Under the pieces are notes generated by a model that ran no database searches, was not told the DNA's origin, and saw nothing but the letters and a program-made list of their open reading frames with translations. Positions 14,733 to 21,819 of a stretch of DNA of 22,072 bases are shown here, piece by piece. How positions within the stretch are numbered: the stretch's first letter is position 1; each line of letters starts with the position of its first letter. The position numbers and the translations under genes are program-made. The DNA comes from an uncultured Actinomycetes bacterium (GTDB taxonomy: Bacteria > Actinomycetota > Actinomycetes > S36-B12). Location of the stretch: NCBI GenBank assembly GCA_905181745.1, contig CAJIYV010000015.1, positions 1-22,072 of the forward strand. Direction: 5' to 3'.

Positions 14733-17700
14733 TTACATTTCATCAACGCTGCTGGGCTCACGCCGTGACAGGTCAATTCCGAGTTCTTCGGCAGCACGGA
14801 ATACGTCGTCATCGCTGTCCTTCATTTCGATGGCCACACCGTCCTTGGAGAGAACTTCAACGTTGAGGCACAAGGATTGCATTTCCTTGACCAGCACCTT
14901 GAACGATTCTGGGATACCGGGTTCAGGGATGTTTTCGCCCTTAACAATTGCTTCATAGACCTTAACGCGACCGAGTACGTCATCCGACTTGATTGTCAGA
15001 AGCTCCTGCAGTGCGTAGGCCGCGCCATACGCCTCTAACGCCCAGACTTCCATTTCGCCAAATCTTTGCCCACCAAACTGGGCCTTGCCACCCAGTGGCT
15101 GCTGGGTGATCATGCTGTATGGACCGGTCGAGCGTGCGTGAATCTTGTCGTCGACCAAGTGCAGGAGTTTCAGAATGTAAATGTAACCCACTGCAATCTG
15201 ACCTGGAATTGGCTCACCGGTTCGACCGTGAAACAGGTCTGCCTTGCCATTGGGGTTTACCAGCTTCAGGCCATCTTTTGTCGGGGTCGTTGAATCCAGA
15301 ACCAAGCTCAGTTCCTCTTCACGAGCACCGTCGAACACTGGAGTTGCCACCTTGGTACCTGGGGCAATTGACTTCACCGCGTCTGGCAACAAGGCCGCGC
15401 GTGGATCAGCTGCATCAACACTCCAACCGGCAGCAGCCGCCCAACCGAGGTGGGTTTCGAGAATCTGACCGATGTTCATTCGACCAGGGACTCCCAATGG
15501 GTTAAGTACGATGTCTACCGGGGTTCCGTCTTCGAGGAATGGCATGTCTTCAACTGGCAAAATCTTGGAGATAACACCCTTGTTGCCGTGACGGCCAGCG
15601 AGTTTGTCACCCTCTTTAATCTTGCGCTTTTGAGCGATGTAGACGCGCACCAATTTGGTGACACCCGGTGGCAATTCGTCGCCTTCGTCCATGTCAAAGA
15701 CGCGAACGGCGATGATCTTGCCGGACTCACCGTGGGGTACCTTCAACGAAGTATCGCGAACCTCGCGAGCCTTCTCGCCAAAGATCGCGCGCAGTAGGCG
15801 CTCTTCTGGAGTCAGTTCGGTTTCACCCTTAGGTGTTACCTTGCCCACGAGAACATCACCTGGGACGACATCCGCGCCGACTCGAATTATTCCGAGGTCG
15901 TCGAGGTCAGCGAGAAGTTCTTCTGACACGTTCGGGATATCACGTGTGATTTCCTCTGGTCCAAGTTTGGTGTCGCGAGCATCGATTTCATGCTCTTCAA
16001 TGTGAATGGAAGACAGCACATCGTCCTGCACCAAACGCTGGCTCAAAATAATTGCGTCTTCGTAGTTGTGGCCTTCCCATGACATGAATGCTACAAGCAG
16101 ATTCTTGCCGAGTGCCATCTCGCCGAGGTCAGTTGAGGGGCCATCAGCGATCACTTCTCCGGCTTCCACGCGGGCTCCGCCAGCTACAATTGGTCGCTGG
16201 TTGAAACAGGTGCCTTGGTTTGAACGACGGAATTTCTCGAGCTTGTAACTGGAGTAAGTCCCGTCGTCATTCGCAACTTCAACTAGGTCAGCAGATACTT
16301 CCTTGACCGCACCAGACTTTTGAGCGATGACGACATCGCCAGCGTCGTAGGCGGCGCGGAATTCCATACCGGTACCGACAAGGGGTGCCTGGGCACGCAA
16401 GAGCGGAACGGCCTGACGTTGCATGTTCGAACCCATGAGCGCGCGGTTTGCATCGTCATGCTCCAAGAAAGGAATCATGGACGTGGCAACTGACCACAAT
16501 TGGCGTGGCGAAACGTCCATAAAGTCGACGTCCTCGGGCTTGACGTATTCGACCTCGCCACCCTTCACGCGAACAACGACGCGATCAAGACTTGTCATAT
16601 TGCCGTCGGCATCAATTGCGGTGTTTGCCTGGGCGATGATGTGCATGTCTTCTTCGTCGGCTGTGAGGTATTGGACTTCGTCGAGCACCCGTCCGTCGAT
16701 GACCTTGCGGTAAGGGGTTTCAATGAAACCAAAAGGCGAGATCCGGCCATAAGTTGCCAGTGAGCCGATCAGGCCAATGTTCGGGCCTTCCGGGGTTTCA
16801 ATCGGGCACATGCGGCCATAGTGGGAGGGGTGAACGTCGCGGACTTCAAAGCCGGCACGCTCACGGGAAAGACCGCCCGGTCCAAGCGCTGAAAGACGAC
16901 GCTTGTGGGTAAGCCCCGCGAGTGGGTTGGTCTGATCCATGAACTGCGAGAGTTGTGAAGTTCCGAAGAACTCCTTAATCGATGCGACCACCGGGCGAAT
17001 GTTGATCAATGTCTGTGGCGTAATCGCCTCAACATCTTGGGTGGTCATGCGCTCACGCACGACCCGCTCCATGCGGGAAAGTCCCGTACGAATCTGATTC
17101 TGAATGAGTTCACCCACAGTGCGAAGACGGCGGTTACCAAAGTGGTCAATGTCATCGGTTTCAACAACGACCTCACCACGTGGTGTTTCCATCGCGGCGT
17201 CCCCCGCGTGCAAGCGCACGAGGTACTCGATTGTGGAAACAATGTCTTCAATTGTCAAAGTGCTCTGCTCTAGTGGCAGCTCCAGACCGAGTTTGCGGTT
17301 GATCTTGTAGCGTCCTACCTTGGCAAGGTCGTAGCGCTTTGGATTGAAATAAAAGTTTTCGATCAGGTTCTTCGCATTATCAAGCGTGGGGGGTTCGCCC
17401 GGACGCAACTTGCGGTAAATATCGAGGAGCGCGTCATCTTGTGACTCAATATTGTCCTTCTCGAAAGTTGCCATGAAAGTTTCGTACTGGCCGAAGCGCT
17501 GGCGAATTTCGTCGCTTGACATGCCCAGTGCCTTCAGCAGAACGCTCACGGGCTGCTTGCGTTTACGGTCAACGCGGACAGCAACTAGGTCCTTTTTGTC
17601 AATTTCGAATTCAAGCCATGCTCCGCGGCTGGGAATTATCTTGGAGACGTACACATCTTTGTCCGTCGCCTTGTCAACTGAACGCTCAAAATACACACCG

Positions 17701-18194
17701 GGTGAGCGCACGAGCTGTGAAACAACAACCCGCTCCGTGCCGTTGATCACGAACGTGCCCTTGTCGGTCATGAGTGGAAAGTCGCCCATAAATACGGTCT
17801 GGGATTTGATCTCACCGGTTTCGTTGTTGGTGAACTCAGCGGTCACGAACAGCGGCGCTGCATACGTGAAGTCTTTGTCTTTACATTGCTCGACGGTGTA
17901 CTTCGGTGGTTCGAACCGGTGATCGCGGAATGAGAGCGACATCGTGCCGGCGAAGTCTTCGATGGGTGAAATCTCTTCAAAGATCTCTGTCAAACCTGAG
18001 ACCTGAGGAATTTCGGTATTGCCGTCCTTGAGTGCGGCGGCCACAGCCTTTTGCCACTTCTCGTTGCCAAGTAACCAGTCGGAGCTGGCGGTCTGCAATC
18101 GTAATAGGTCCGGAACCGCCAAAGGCTCGCGAATTTTCGCGAATGAGGCCCGGTTAAGGGATGGGGAGAGCGGGGTTACTTCGTGGGAAACCAA
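14733..18194 (-). CDS. rpoB: DNA-directed RNA polymerase subunit beta (probable TTG start)
   Basis: RpoB forms the other half of the polymerase active-site cleft and is the rifampicin target. Conserved sequence starts at NRASFAKIREPLAVPDLL and includes the rifampicin-resistance region GTSQLSQFMDQTNPLAGLTH plus KRRLSALGPGG (about 16870-16965) with the Asp, His and Ser positions of the sensitive form. It continues to the universal RDVHPSHYGRMCPIETPEGP and the C-terminal GGKAQFGGQRFGEMEVWALE. The open frame reaches a TTG at 18251, but that has no SD; the TTG at 18194 has GGAAGGA six bases upstream and gives 1153 residues, close to other actinobacterial RpoB. A further in-frame TTG at 18224 is less likely. 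Co-transcribed with rpoC. Confidence 0.97.
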   Translation of the reverse strand: MVSHEVTPLSPSLNRASFAKIREPLAVPDLLRLQTASSDWLLGNEKWQKAVAAALKDGNTEIPQVSGLTEIFEEISPIEDFAGTMSLSFRDHRFEPPKYTVEQCKDKDFTYAAPLFVTAEFTNNETGEIKSQTVFMGDFPLMTDKGTFVINGTERVVVSQLVRSPGVYFERSVDKATDKDVYVSKIIPSRGAWLEFEIDKKDLVAVRVDRKRKQPVSVLLKALGMSSDEIRQRFGQYETFMATFEKDNIESQDDALLDIYRKLRPGEPPTLDNAKNLIENFYFNPKRYDLAKVGRYKINRKLGLELPLEQSTLTIEDIVSTIEYLVRLHAGDAAMETPRGEVVVETDDIDHFGNRRLRTVGELIQNQIRTGLSRMERVVRERMTTQDVEAITPQTLINIRPVVASIKEFFGTSQLSQFMDQTNPLAGLTHKRRLSALGPGGLSRERAGFEVRDVHPSHYGRMCPIETPEGPNIGLIGSLATYGRISPFGFIETPYRKVIDGRVLDEVQYLTADEEDMHIIAQANTAIDADGNMTSLDRVVVRVKGGEVEYVKPEDVDFMDVSPRQLWSVATSMIPFLEHDDANRALMGSNMQRQAVPLLRAQAPLVGTGMEFRAAYDAGDVVIAQKSGAVKEVSADLVEVANDDGTYSSYKLEKFRRSNQGTCFNQRPIVAGGARVEAGEVIADGPSTDLGEMALGKNLLVAFMSWEGHNYEDAIILSQRLVQDDVLSSIHIEEHEIDARDTKLGPEEITRDIPNVSEELLADLDDLGIIRVGADVVPGDVLVGKVTPKGETELTPEERLLRAIFGEKAREVRDTSLKVPHGESGKIIAVRVFDMDEGDELPPGVTKLVRVYIAQKRKIKEGDKLAGRHGNKGVISKILPVEDMPFLEDGTPVDIVLNPLGVPGRMNIGQILETHLGWAAAAGWSVDAADPRAALLPDAVKSIAPGTKVATPVFDGAREEELSLVLDSTTPTKDGLKLVNPNGKADLFHGRTGEPIPGQIAVGYIYILKLLHLVDDKIHARSTGPYSMITQQPLGGKAQFGGQRFGEMEVWALEAYGAAYALQELLTIKSDDVLGRVKVYEAIVKGENIPEPGIPESFKVLVKEMQSLCLNVEVLSKDGVAIEMKDSDDDVFRAAEELGIDLSRREPSSVDEM

Positions 18195-18200
18195 GAGGAA

Positions 18201-18207
18201 TCCTTCC
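18201..18207 (-). promoter_or_regulatory. Shine-Dalgarno supporting the TTG start of rpoB
   Basis: The minus strand reads GGAAGGA followed by TTCCTC and the TTG at 18194-18192. No comparable SD precedes the earlier in-frame TTG codons at 18224 or 18251, so this site decides the start proposed for rpoB. Confidence 0.65.
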
Positions 18208-18484
18208 AGTGCTCGGCGGGCCAAATCGCTGACATTCCAATTAAGCCCCAAATGTCAAATCGGCGAAAAGCCAAAGAGTCACCCTGAGCGAGAATGTTGG
18301 AAGGCAGCGCAAACTAGCAGCATACCCGTATGGGCAAACCGCTGTCTCACGGGGTCCCCGGCAAGGGCCCGTCGGTCGCCGCGAGGCGACACCCCTCATT
18401 GCATCGATGCGGAACCTCTCTGGGGGCCGACAGCACCTGCCCGAATCCAGCAAAGTCACGATCCTCGTTATGAGAAGCACCCAA

Positions 18485-18513
18485 ATAATTGCCTGAAATA
18501 GCTAAAAGGTCAA
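18485..18513 (-). promoter_or_regulatory. Candidate rpoBC promoter
   Basis: On the minus strand TTGACC (18513-18508) is followed after exactly 17 bases by AATTAT (18490-18485), resembling a housekeeping sigma-70/SigA promoter with a near-consensus -35 and a 4-of-6 -10. Transcription would begin near 18478. It is downstream of the rplL terminator, which agrees with separate transcription of rpoBC. Other weaker matches exist nearer rpoB (for example TAGTTT near 18311). Confidence 0.5.
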
Positions 18514-18536
18514 GTGGGGCGCGGGTTTTTCCCCCC

Positions 18537-18555
18537 TTGTGACCACATTGTGACC
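18537..18555. repeat. Direct repeat TTGTGACC, 11-bp period
   Basis: TTGTGACC occurs at 18537-18544 and again at 18548-18555, separated by ACA, so the two copies lie on nearly the same face of the helix. They are centred about 65-70 bases upstream of the start point inferred for rpoB. The arrangement is typical of a regulator binding site, but no known factor is recognised. Confidence 0.5.
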
Positions 18556-18606
18556 CCACCCCTCGCTCGTGAACATGTGAAAACAGGGCGTGAAAGCAGA
18601 GGTGCG

Positions 18607-18651
18607 AAAACAATTGTGGGGCGGCTGGTCACAGACCACCCGCCCCACAAT
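18607..18651 (-). terminator. Intrinsic terminator after rplL
   Basis: ATTGTGGGGCGGCTGGTC (18613-18630) faces GACCACCCGCCCCACAAT (18634-18651), an 18-base stem with a single mismatch and a three-base loop. On the minus strand it is followed by TGTTTTCG. It lies 16 bases after the rplL stop and should end or attenuate the rplJL transcript before rpoB. Confidence 0.9.
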
Positions 18652-18667
18652 GAGATTTACTCAGAAA

Positions 18668-19051
18668 TTACTTAACAGTGACCTTGGCGCCGACCGCTTC
18701 AAGAGCGTCCTTTGCCTTATCTGCTGCTTCCTTTGTGGCCTTTTCCAGGACTGCAGTTGGTGCAGCCTCAACAAGGTCCTTTGCTTCTTTGAGACCAAGG
18801 CTGGTGAGTGTACGAACTTCCTTGATCACGGCAATCTTGTTGCCACCATCAGCTTCGAGAATGACATCAAATTCGTCTTGTTCTGCTCCCCCATCGTCCC
18901 CTCCACCTGCGGGTGCTGCAGCAGCCATTGCCATTGGTGCAGCTGCGGTTACATCAAATGTCTCTTCGAATGCTGAAACGAATTCAGACAATTCAAGAAG
19001 GGTCATCTCTTTGAAAGCATCCATTAGTTGATCGGTGCTCATTTTCGCCAT
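18668..19051 (-). CDS. rplL: 50S ribosomal protein L7/L12
   Basis: L7/L12 forms the flexible stalk dimers that recruit EF-Tu, EF-G and other GTPases to the ribosome. The 127-residue protein shows an N-terminal dimerisation domain (MSTDQLMDAFKEMTLLELSEF), an Ala/Gly/Pro-rich hinge (about residues 37-55, AAAPMAMAAAAPAGGG) and the globular C-terminal domain with EFDVILEADGGNKIAVIKEV, LTSLGLKEAKDLVE and the final VGAKVTVK. Normal length for the phylum. It follows rplJ by 44 bases and is followed by an intrinsic terminator. Its expression should be set by the L10 leader upstream of rplJ. Confidence 0.98.
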   Translation of the reverse strand: MAKMSTDQLMDAFKEMTLLELSEFVSAFEETFDVTAAAPMAMAAAAPAGGGDDGGAEQDEFDVILEADGGNKIAVIKEVRTLTSLGLKEAKDLVEAAPTAVLEKATKEAADKAKDALEAVGAKVTVK

Positions 19052-19095
19052 TGTGGCTTTCCTTTCAATAATTCCGGCCGAGGGCCGGGTGGGCT

Positions 19096-19755
19096 TTAGC
19101 CCTCGGTGATTTCTTCTTCGGGTGCTGCCGCTTCGGGTACTGCCGCTTCGGGTGCTGCCGCTTCGGGTACTGCCACTTCGACGACCTCCTCTTCTGCTGC
19201 AGGTGATTCTTCGGTCTTTACCGGCGCGACTGCGCCGGGCGCTGACTCGAGTTTTGCCTGTAATGCTGCCAGGGTGCGGGCTGTTTTGGACAATGGTGCC
19301 GCAAAGAGCGCCGCAGCATGTGACTGCTTTGCCTTCATAGCGCCAGCCAACTTCGCCAGCAGAACCTCACGGGATTCAAGGTTGGCAATCTTGGTGATTT
19401 CGGCTGCGGACATAACCGCGCCGTCCATGATTCCACCCTTGATTACAAGTGCTGGATTATCTTTTGCAAAGTCGCGAATACCCCTCGCGGCGTCAACAGC
19501 GTCTCCGGAAACGAATGCGATTGCACTTGGTCCTTCGAGTAGTGAATCAAGACCTTCAACACCAGCATCGCGCGCGGCGATCTTGGTGAGGGTGTTCTTG
19601 ACCACCGTGTAGTTGACCCCGGCTCCAAGCGCACGGCGCAGTTCTTTCATCTGCGCAACGCTAAGACCACGGTATTCCGTGAGGACTGCCGCGTGTGAGT
19701 TGCGGAAGTTCTCAGCGATCTCGGCAACGATGCTTGCCTTTGTGGGCTTTGCCAT
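19096..19755 (-). CDS. rplJ: 50S ribosomal protein L10 with acidic repeat tail
   Basis: L10 anchors L7/L12 dimers to 23S rRNA and, as the L10-L12 complex, represses its own mRNA. The core (residues about 1-175) is typical: KASIVAEIAENFRNSHAAVL, YRGLSVAQMKELRRAL, YTVVKNTLTKIAA and the L12-binding C-terminal helix region around SKTARTLAALQAKLES. Beyond it the protein has some 40 extra residues, largely acidic and built from PEAAA/PEAAV units, ending EEEITEG; mycobacterial L10 is about 178 residues, this one 219. The ATG at 19755 is the family start (MAKPTKAS) and has AAAGGAG upstream; the longer open frame would start inside the leader RNA and is rejected. Confidence 0.97.
   Translation of the reverse strand: MAKPTKASIVAEIAENFRNSHAAVLTEYRGLSVAQMKELRRALGAGVNYTVVKNTLTKIAARDAGVEGLDSLLEGPSAIAFVSGDAVDAARGIRDFAKDNPALVIKGGIMDGAVMSAAEITKIANLESREVLLAKLAGAMKAKQSHAAALFAAPLSKTARTLAALQAKLESAPGAVAPVKTEESPAAEEEVVEVAVPEAAAPEAAVPEAAAPEEEITEG
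19116..19175. repeat. 15-bp tandem repeat encoding the L10 acidic tail
   Basis: Four back-to-back copies of CTTCGGGTGCTGCCG (copies two and four have A in place of G in GGTGC, and the fourth ends in A) start at 19116, 19131, 19146 and 19161. Each encodes one PEAAA or PEAAV pentapeptide in rplJ on the minus strand. Copies one and three are identical, so recent duplication or slippage is likely. Confidence 0.9.
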
Positions 19756-19799
19756 GTTGCTCCTTTCGTGTTCCCCAAATAAAAATTCCGAACAATGAG

Positions 19800-19945
19800 A
19801 AACGCCCCGAGCGCTAGGCGCACGAGGCGTAAGGCCGCAACCACATGGTTGCCTCACTTCGTTCACCTGCGCTGGTCGCCCACTGAGTGGAACTTTCTAC
19901 CGGGACTTCTGACAAGAAGTACCGGTGACCTGCGGTCTTTGGTAG
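19800..19945 (-). ncRNA. L10 leader (ribosomal protein autoregulatory RNA)
   Basis: The untranslated region before rplJ matches the L10-leader class, which is bound by the L10-L12 complex to repress rplJL. In transcription order it holds AGACCGCAGGTC (19938-19927), a stem-loop ACCGG.ACTTCT/AGAAGT.CCGGT (19926-19899), a GTTCCACTCAGTGGGC element, GACCAGCGCAGGTGAACGAA (19877-19858), a GCAACC-ATGT-GGTTGC hairpin (19852-19837) and a GC-rich ACGCC...GGCGT stem (19830-19802). The kink-turn-like CCGCAGG and GCGCAGGTGA segments are the recognisable parts. The exact boundaries are approximate. Confidence 0.82.
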
Positions 19946-19993
19946 ATCACAAGATACCGAGCCTGCGGCTGGCACCATTCAGCGGGTGGCGCC

Positions 19994-20038
19994 AGAGAAA
20001 ATAATTGTGGGGCCGGCCCGAAGGCCGACCCCACAATT
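19994..20038 (-). terminator. Intrinsic terminator of the hydrolase gene
   Basis: AATTGTGGGGCCGGCC (20003-20018) pairs with GGCCGACCCCACAATT (20023-20038) with one mismatch and a CGAA loop. On the minus strand it is followed by TATTTTCTCT. It lies 24 bases after the hydrolase stop. Its outer arm ATTGTGGGG is the same as in the rplL terminator. Confidence 0.87.
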
Positions 20039-20062
20039 GTGGTGTAGTTACTTTGTCTTCAA

Positions 20063-21790
20063 TTACGTTGTTTTCGTTGGCTGTTTCAACGCATCAGGCT
20101 GGAACAAGCGATCCTTGTTCACTCCTGGTGTTGAGTACAGGAACCGCTTAGCCGCCAGGACTTTTTTAGCCGTTTTAGCATTCACCATTTTGTTGAGAGC
20201 CACAACTGCCTTAAGCGTTTGCTCGGGCGTGTAGATGCAGTGACCCACACCTGAGTTGCCTAGGGCAGCAACCGAGAGTGCCGCACTGGGCGCTTTTGCC
20301 CCAGGTGCAAACTTGGTGTAGCCATCAGCCGGTGGAATCGTGTAAAATTCCGCCGCCTTAAACATCCCACGTGTGTTCTTGTTTTGCTTCGCGTACGAGG
20401 CGGTCAACTTATTCATGTAGGCACTCGTATTACCCGCAGGCGTGACAGTGTCGTAAGTTGTTGCGATCAGCAACGTGGGAACCTTATACGTACCCTTTGG
20501 TGCGGCTAATCCCATCATGATAGCCATAGCTTTGGGGCTGCCTGGGAAGCGGGCAGTTTTGCTGCCTCGCGTCGAGTCCAATACCCCGAGCATCGTGTTG
20601 AGTGGATTTGAAATCACCGTCGTCGCATTCAGTGTGTCACCGAACTCCCCCCGCTGCTCAGGTGAGAGCAATTTGGAGTAACGAACGTTGACATTGTCGG
20701 TGACGTTAGCTGACTCATTGGGTGGAATCTGGCCAATCTTACGCACCTTCATTTCCATCTCGTATCGACCAAGAATCCCCAGAGCTGCTGCTGCGCCCAC
20801 ATTTTGGAGCATCGCAACTGCGGTACTTCCCCCCGCCGAAGCTGGCTGGAACCCGCCGCCCAAAGCGGCGAGAGTGCCCAGTGATGCGAAGGCAGGATTC
20901 TGAGTCTGACCGTCATAGACGCTGCTCTTGGTGGGCAAACCAGCCAGCAACCCGGCGAGCAGGTTTGCTTGAGCAAATGGATAGCCCGCGGGAGTTACTG
21001 GATTTGTAGCAGCCCCACCGAGGAGTGTTACTACAGTTGCCAGATCACCCAGTGCTTCGGAATACCCGACGGCGCCGGCTGTGTAATTAGCGACCTTTAG
21101 ATTTGGTGCGATCAGTGTTTTCCACGTCTGCAAAACCGTCATTGCCGTTTCAAATGCCTCCATCGGACCAGCCGTGTTGCAGGAAGCCAACACGCCTGCA
21201 ACCTTGCCCGGGTTGTCTTCGGCGATTGTTTCACTGACCAAAGCACCGAGTGAATTACCCCAGACCATGACCTTCTTCTTGTCCGCTATTGCACCGGAGT
21301 TGATGTACCCAATCAGGTTTTCACCGGCCTCTACCCCTTCATTGGCCGCCCAGCCTTGGCGCGCATAACCCGAGCCCGCTAGCGCGTAACCCTGAGCAAG
21401 TAGATTCGCAGCGACAACTGGAGTTGGAGCGATATCTGCTTCGTTCGAGGCTTGGTACGCCACACTGGACCCAAATGAGGGCGCAAATGCTGGGTAACTA
21501 ATCGGCTTGTACGCGCCCGTGTTCAATCCCAATGGAACAGCCAAAGCTGCTGGAATTGGGGTCGAAACCCGGTAACCGTGTGAGTAGACCAGGACCGTGC
21601 CGTTGAATTTCTCCGGCATTTGGATCTTGAAAGGTGCATCTCCGAGGGACCCGGACAGGGCCCCCTCGCAGACTGTGCCCGGTGCGCAGGCTTCCACGGC
21701 GCTCGCAGAAGCAACAACCGGAGCACCAATGGTGATCAGGCTTGCCGCCGCTACTGCCGCGACTCCGCGGCGCATAAATGTGATTTTCAT
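20063..21790 (-). CDS. Secreted alpha/beta hydrolase
   Basis: The 575-residue protein has a Sec-type signal peptide (MKITFMRRG, a hydrophobic stretch AAVAAASLITIGAPVV, then ASASA with likely cleavage near residue 31), so it is probably exported. The alpha/beta-hydrolase fold is indicated by an oxyanion segment VLVYSHGYR (about 66-74), the nucleophile elbow VWGNSLGALV (Ser180), a candidate acid in ATTYDTVTP (Asp447) and the histidine in GVGHCIYTPEQT (His517). About 230 residues between Ser and Asp are an Ala/Gly-rich lid or insertion. Four cysteines remain in the mature part (about 35, 41, 204, 518) and may form disulfides. Substrate unknown; esterase, lipase or depolymerase are possible. The ATG at 21790 has AAAAGGA; the ATG at 21805 has none. 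Confidence 0.85.
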   Translation of the reverse strand: MKITFMRRGVAAVAAASLITIGAPVVASASAVEACAPGTVCEGALSGSLGDAPFKIQMPEKFNGTVLVYSHGYRVSTPIPAALAVPLGLNTGAYKPISYPAFAPSFGSSVAYQASNEADIAPTPVVAANLLAQGYALAGSGYARQGWAANEGVEAGENLIGYINSGAIADKKKVMVWGNSLGALVSETIAEDNPGKVAGVLASCNTAGPMEAFETAMTVLQTWKTLIAPNLKVANYTAGAVGYSEALGDLATVVTLLGGAATNPVTPAGYPFAQANLLAGLLAGLPTKSSVYDGQTQNPAFASLGTLAALGGGFQPASAGGSTAVAMLQNVGAAAALGILGRYEMEMKVRKIGQIPPNESANVTDNVNVRYSKLLSPEQRGEFGDTLNATTVISNPLNTMLGVLDSTRGSKTARFPGSPKAMAIMMGLAAPKGTYKVPTLLIATTYDTVTPAGNTSAYMNKLTASYAKQNKNTRGMFKAAEFYTIPPADGYTKFAPGAKAPSAALSVAALGNSGVGHCIYTPEQTLKAVVALNKMVNAKTAKKVLAAKRFLYSTPGVNKDRLFQPDALKQPTKTT

Positions 21791-21795
21791 AATTA

Positions 21796-21802
21796 TCCTT
21801 TT
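21796..21802 (-). promoter_or_regulatory. Shine-Dalgarno of the hydrolase gene
   Basis: The minus strand reads AAAAGGA followed by five bases and the ATG at 21790. The alternative in-frame ATG at 21805 lies upstream of this site and has no SD, so translation probably starts at 21790. Confidence 0.75.
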
Positions 21803-21819
21803 CATTTAAGTAGGCGTGC

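Larger units (their letters stand above)
18208..18606 (-). other. Long non-coding leader upstream of rpoB
   Basis: About 400 bases between the rplL terminator and the rpoB SD contain no recognisable gene on either strand. In transcription order they include a TTGTGACC direct repeat (18537-18555), a candidate promoter (18485-18513), the palindrome GCATCGATGC (18401-18410), a GTCGCC/GGCGAC hairpin with a four-base loop (18375-18390), CGGGG-T-CCCCG (18350-18360) and CATAC-cc-GTATG (18321-18332). Short open frames here lack SDs and similarity. If the promoter is right, the 5' untranslated leader is about 280 bases. Confidence 0.6.
19756..20062 (-). other. Intergenic region between the hydrolase gene and rplJ
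   Basis: This 307-base stretch has no gene. From right to left it contains the hydrolase terminator (20038-19994), a short window for the rplJ promoter, the L10 leader (19945-19800) and the rplJ SD AAAGGAG. The best -10 candidate is TATCTT (plus-strand AAGATA at 19951-19956), with no convincing -35. The promoter would have to be very compact because only some 40 bases separate the terminator from the leader. Confidence 0.6.

Noticed and set aside
16870..16965. Rifampicin-resistance change in RpoB
   Set aside because: The Asp, His and Ser positions of the resistance region match the sensitive form; the Asn-to-Thr (DQTNPL) and Ser-to-Ala (PLAGLTH) differences from mycobacteria are not known resistance sites.
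18195..18251. Extension of rpoB to the TTG at 18251 (19 more residues)
   Set aside because: No Shine-Dalgarno precedes it and the extra residues do not resemble RpoB N-termini; the TTG at 18194 has a strong SD. It remains a possible alternative.
18241..18480. A 79-codon minus-strand frame upstream of rpoB as a leader peptide gene
   Set aside because: No SD, no similarity, unusual Cys/Arg-rich composition, and it runs over the rpoB SD region; probably chance.
19756..19866. N-terminal extension of rplJ
   Set aside because: It lies in the L10-leader RNA and lacks similarity; MAKPTKAS is the family start with an SD.
20063..21790. Tannase/feruloyl esterase assignment of the hydrolase
   Set aside because: The nucleophile elbow is WGNSLG, without the Cys that precedes Ser in that family; only a general alpha/beta-hydrolase call is supported.
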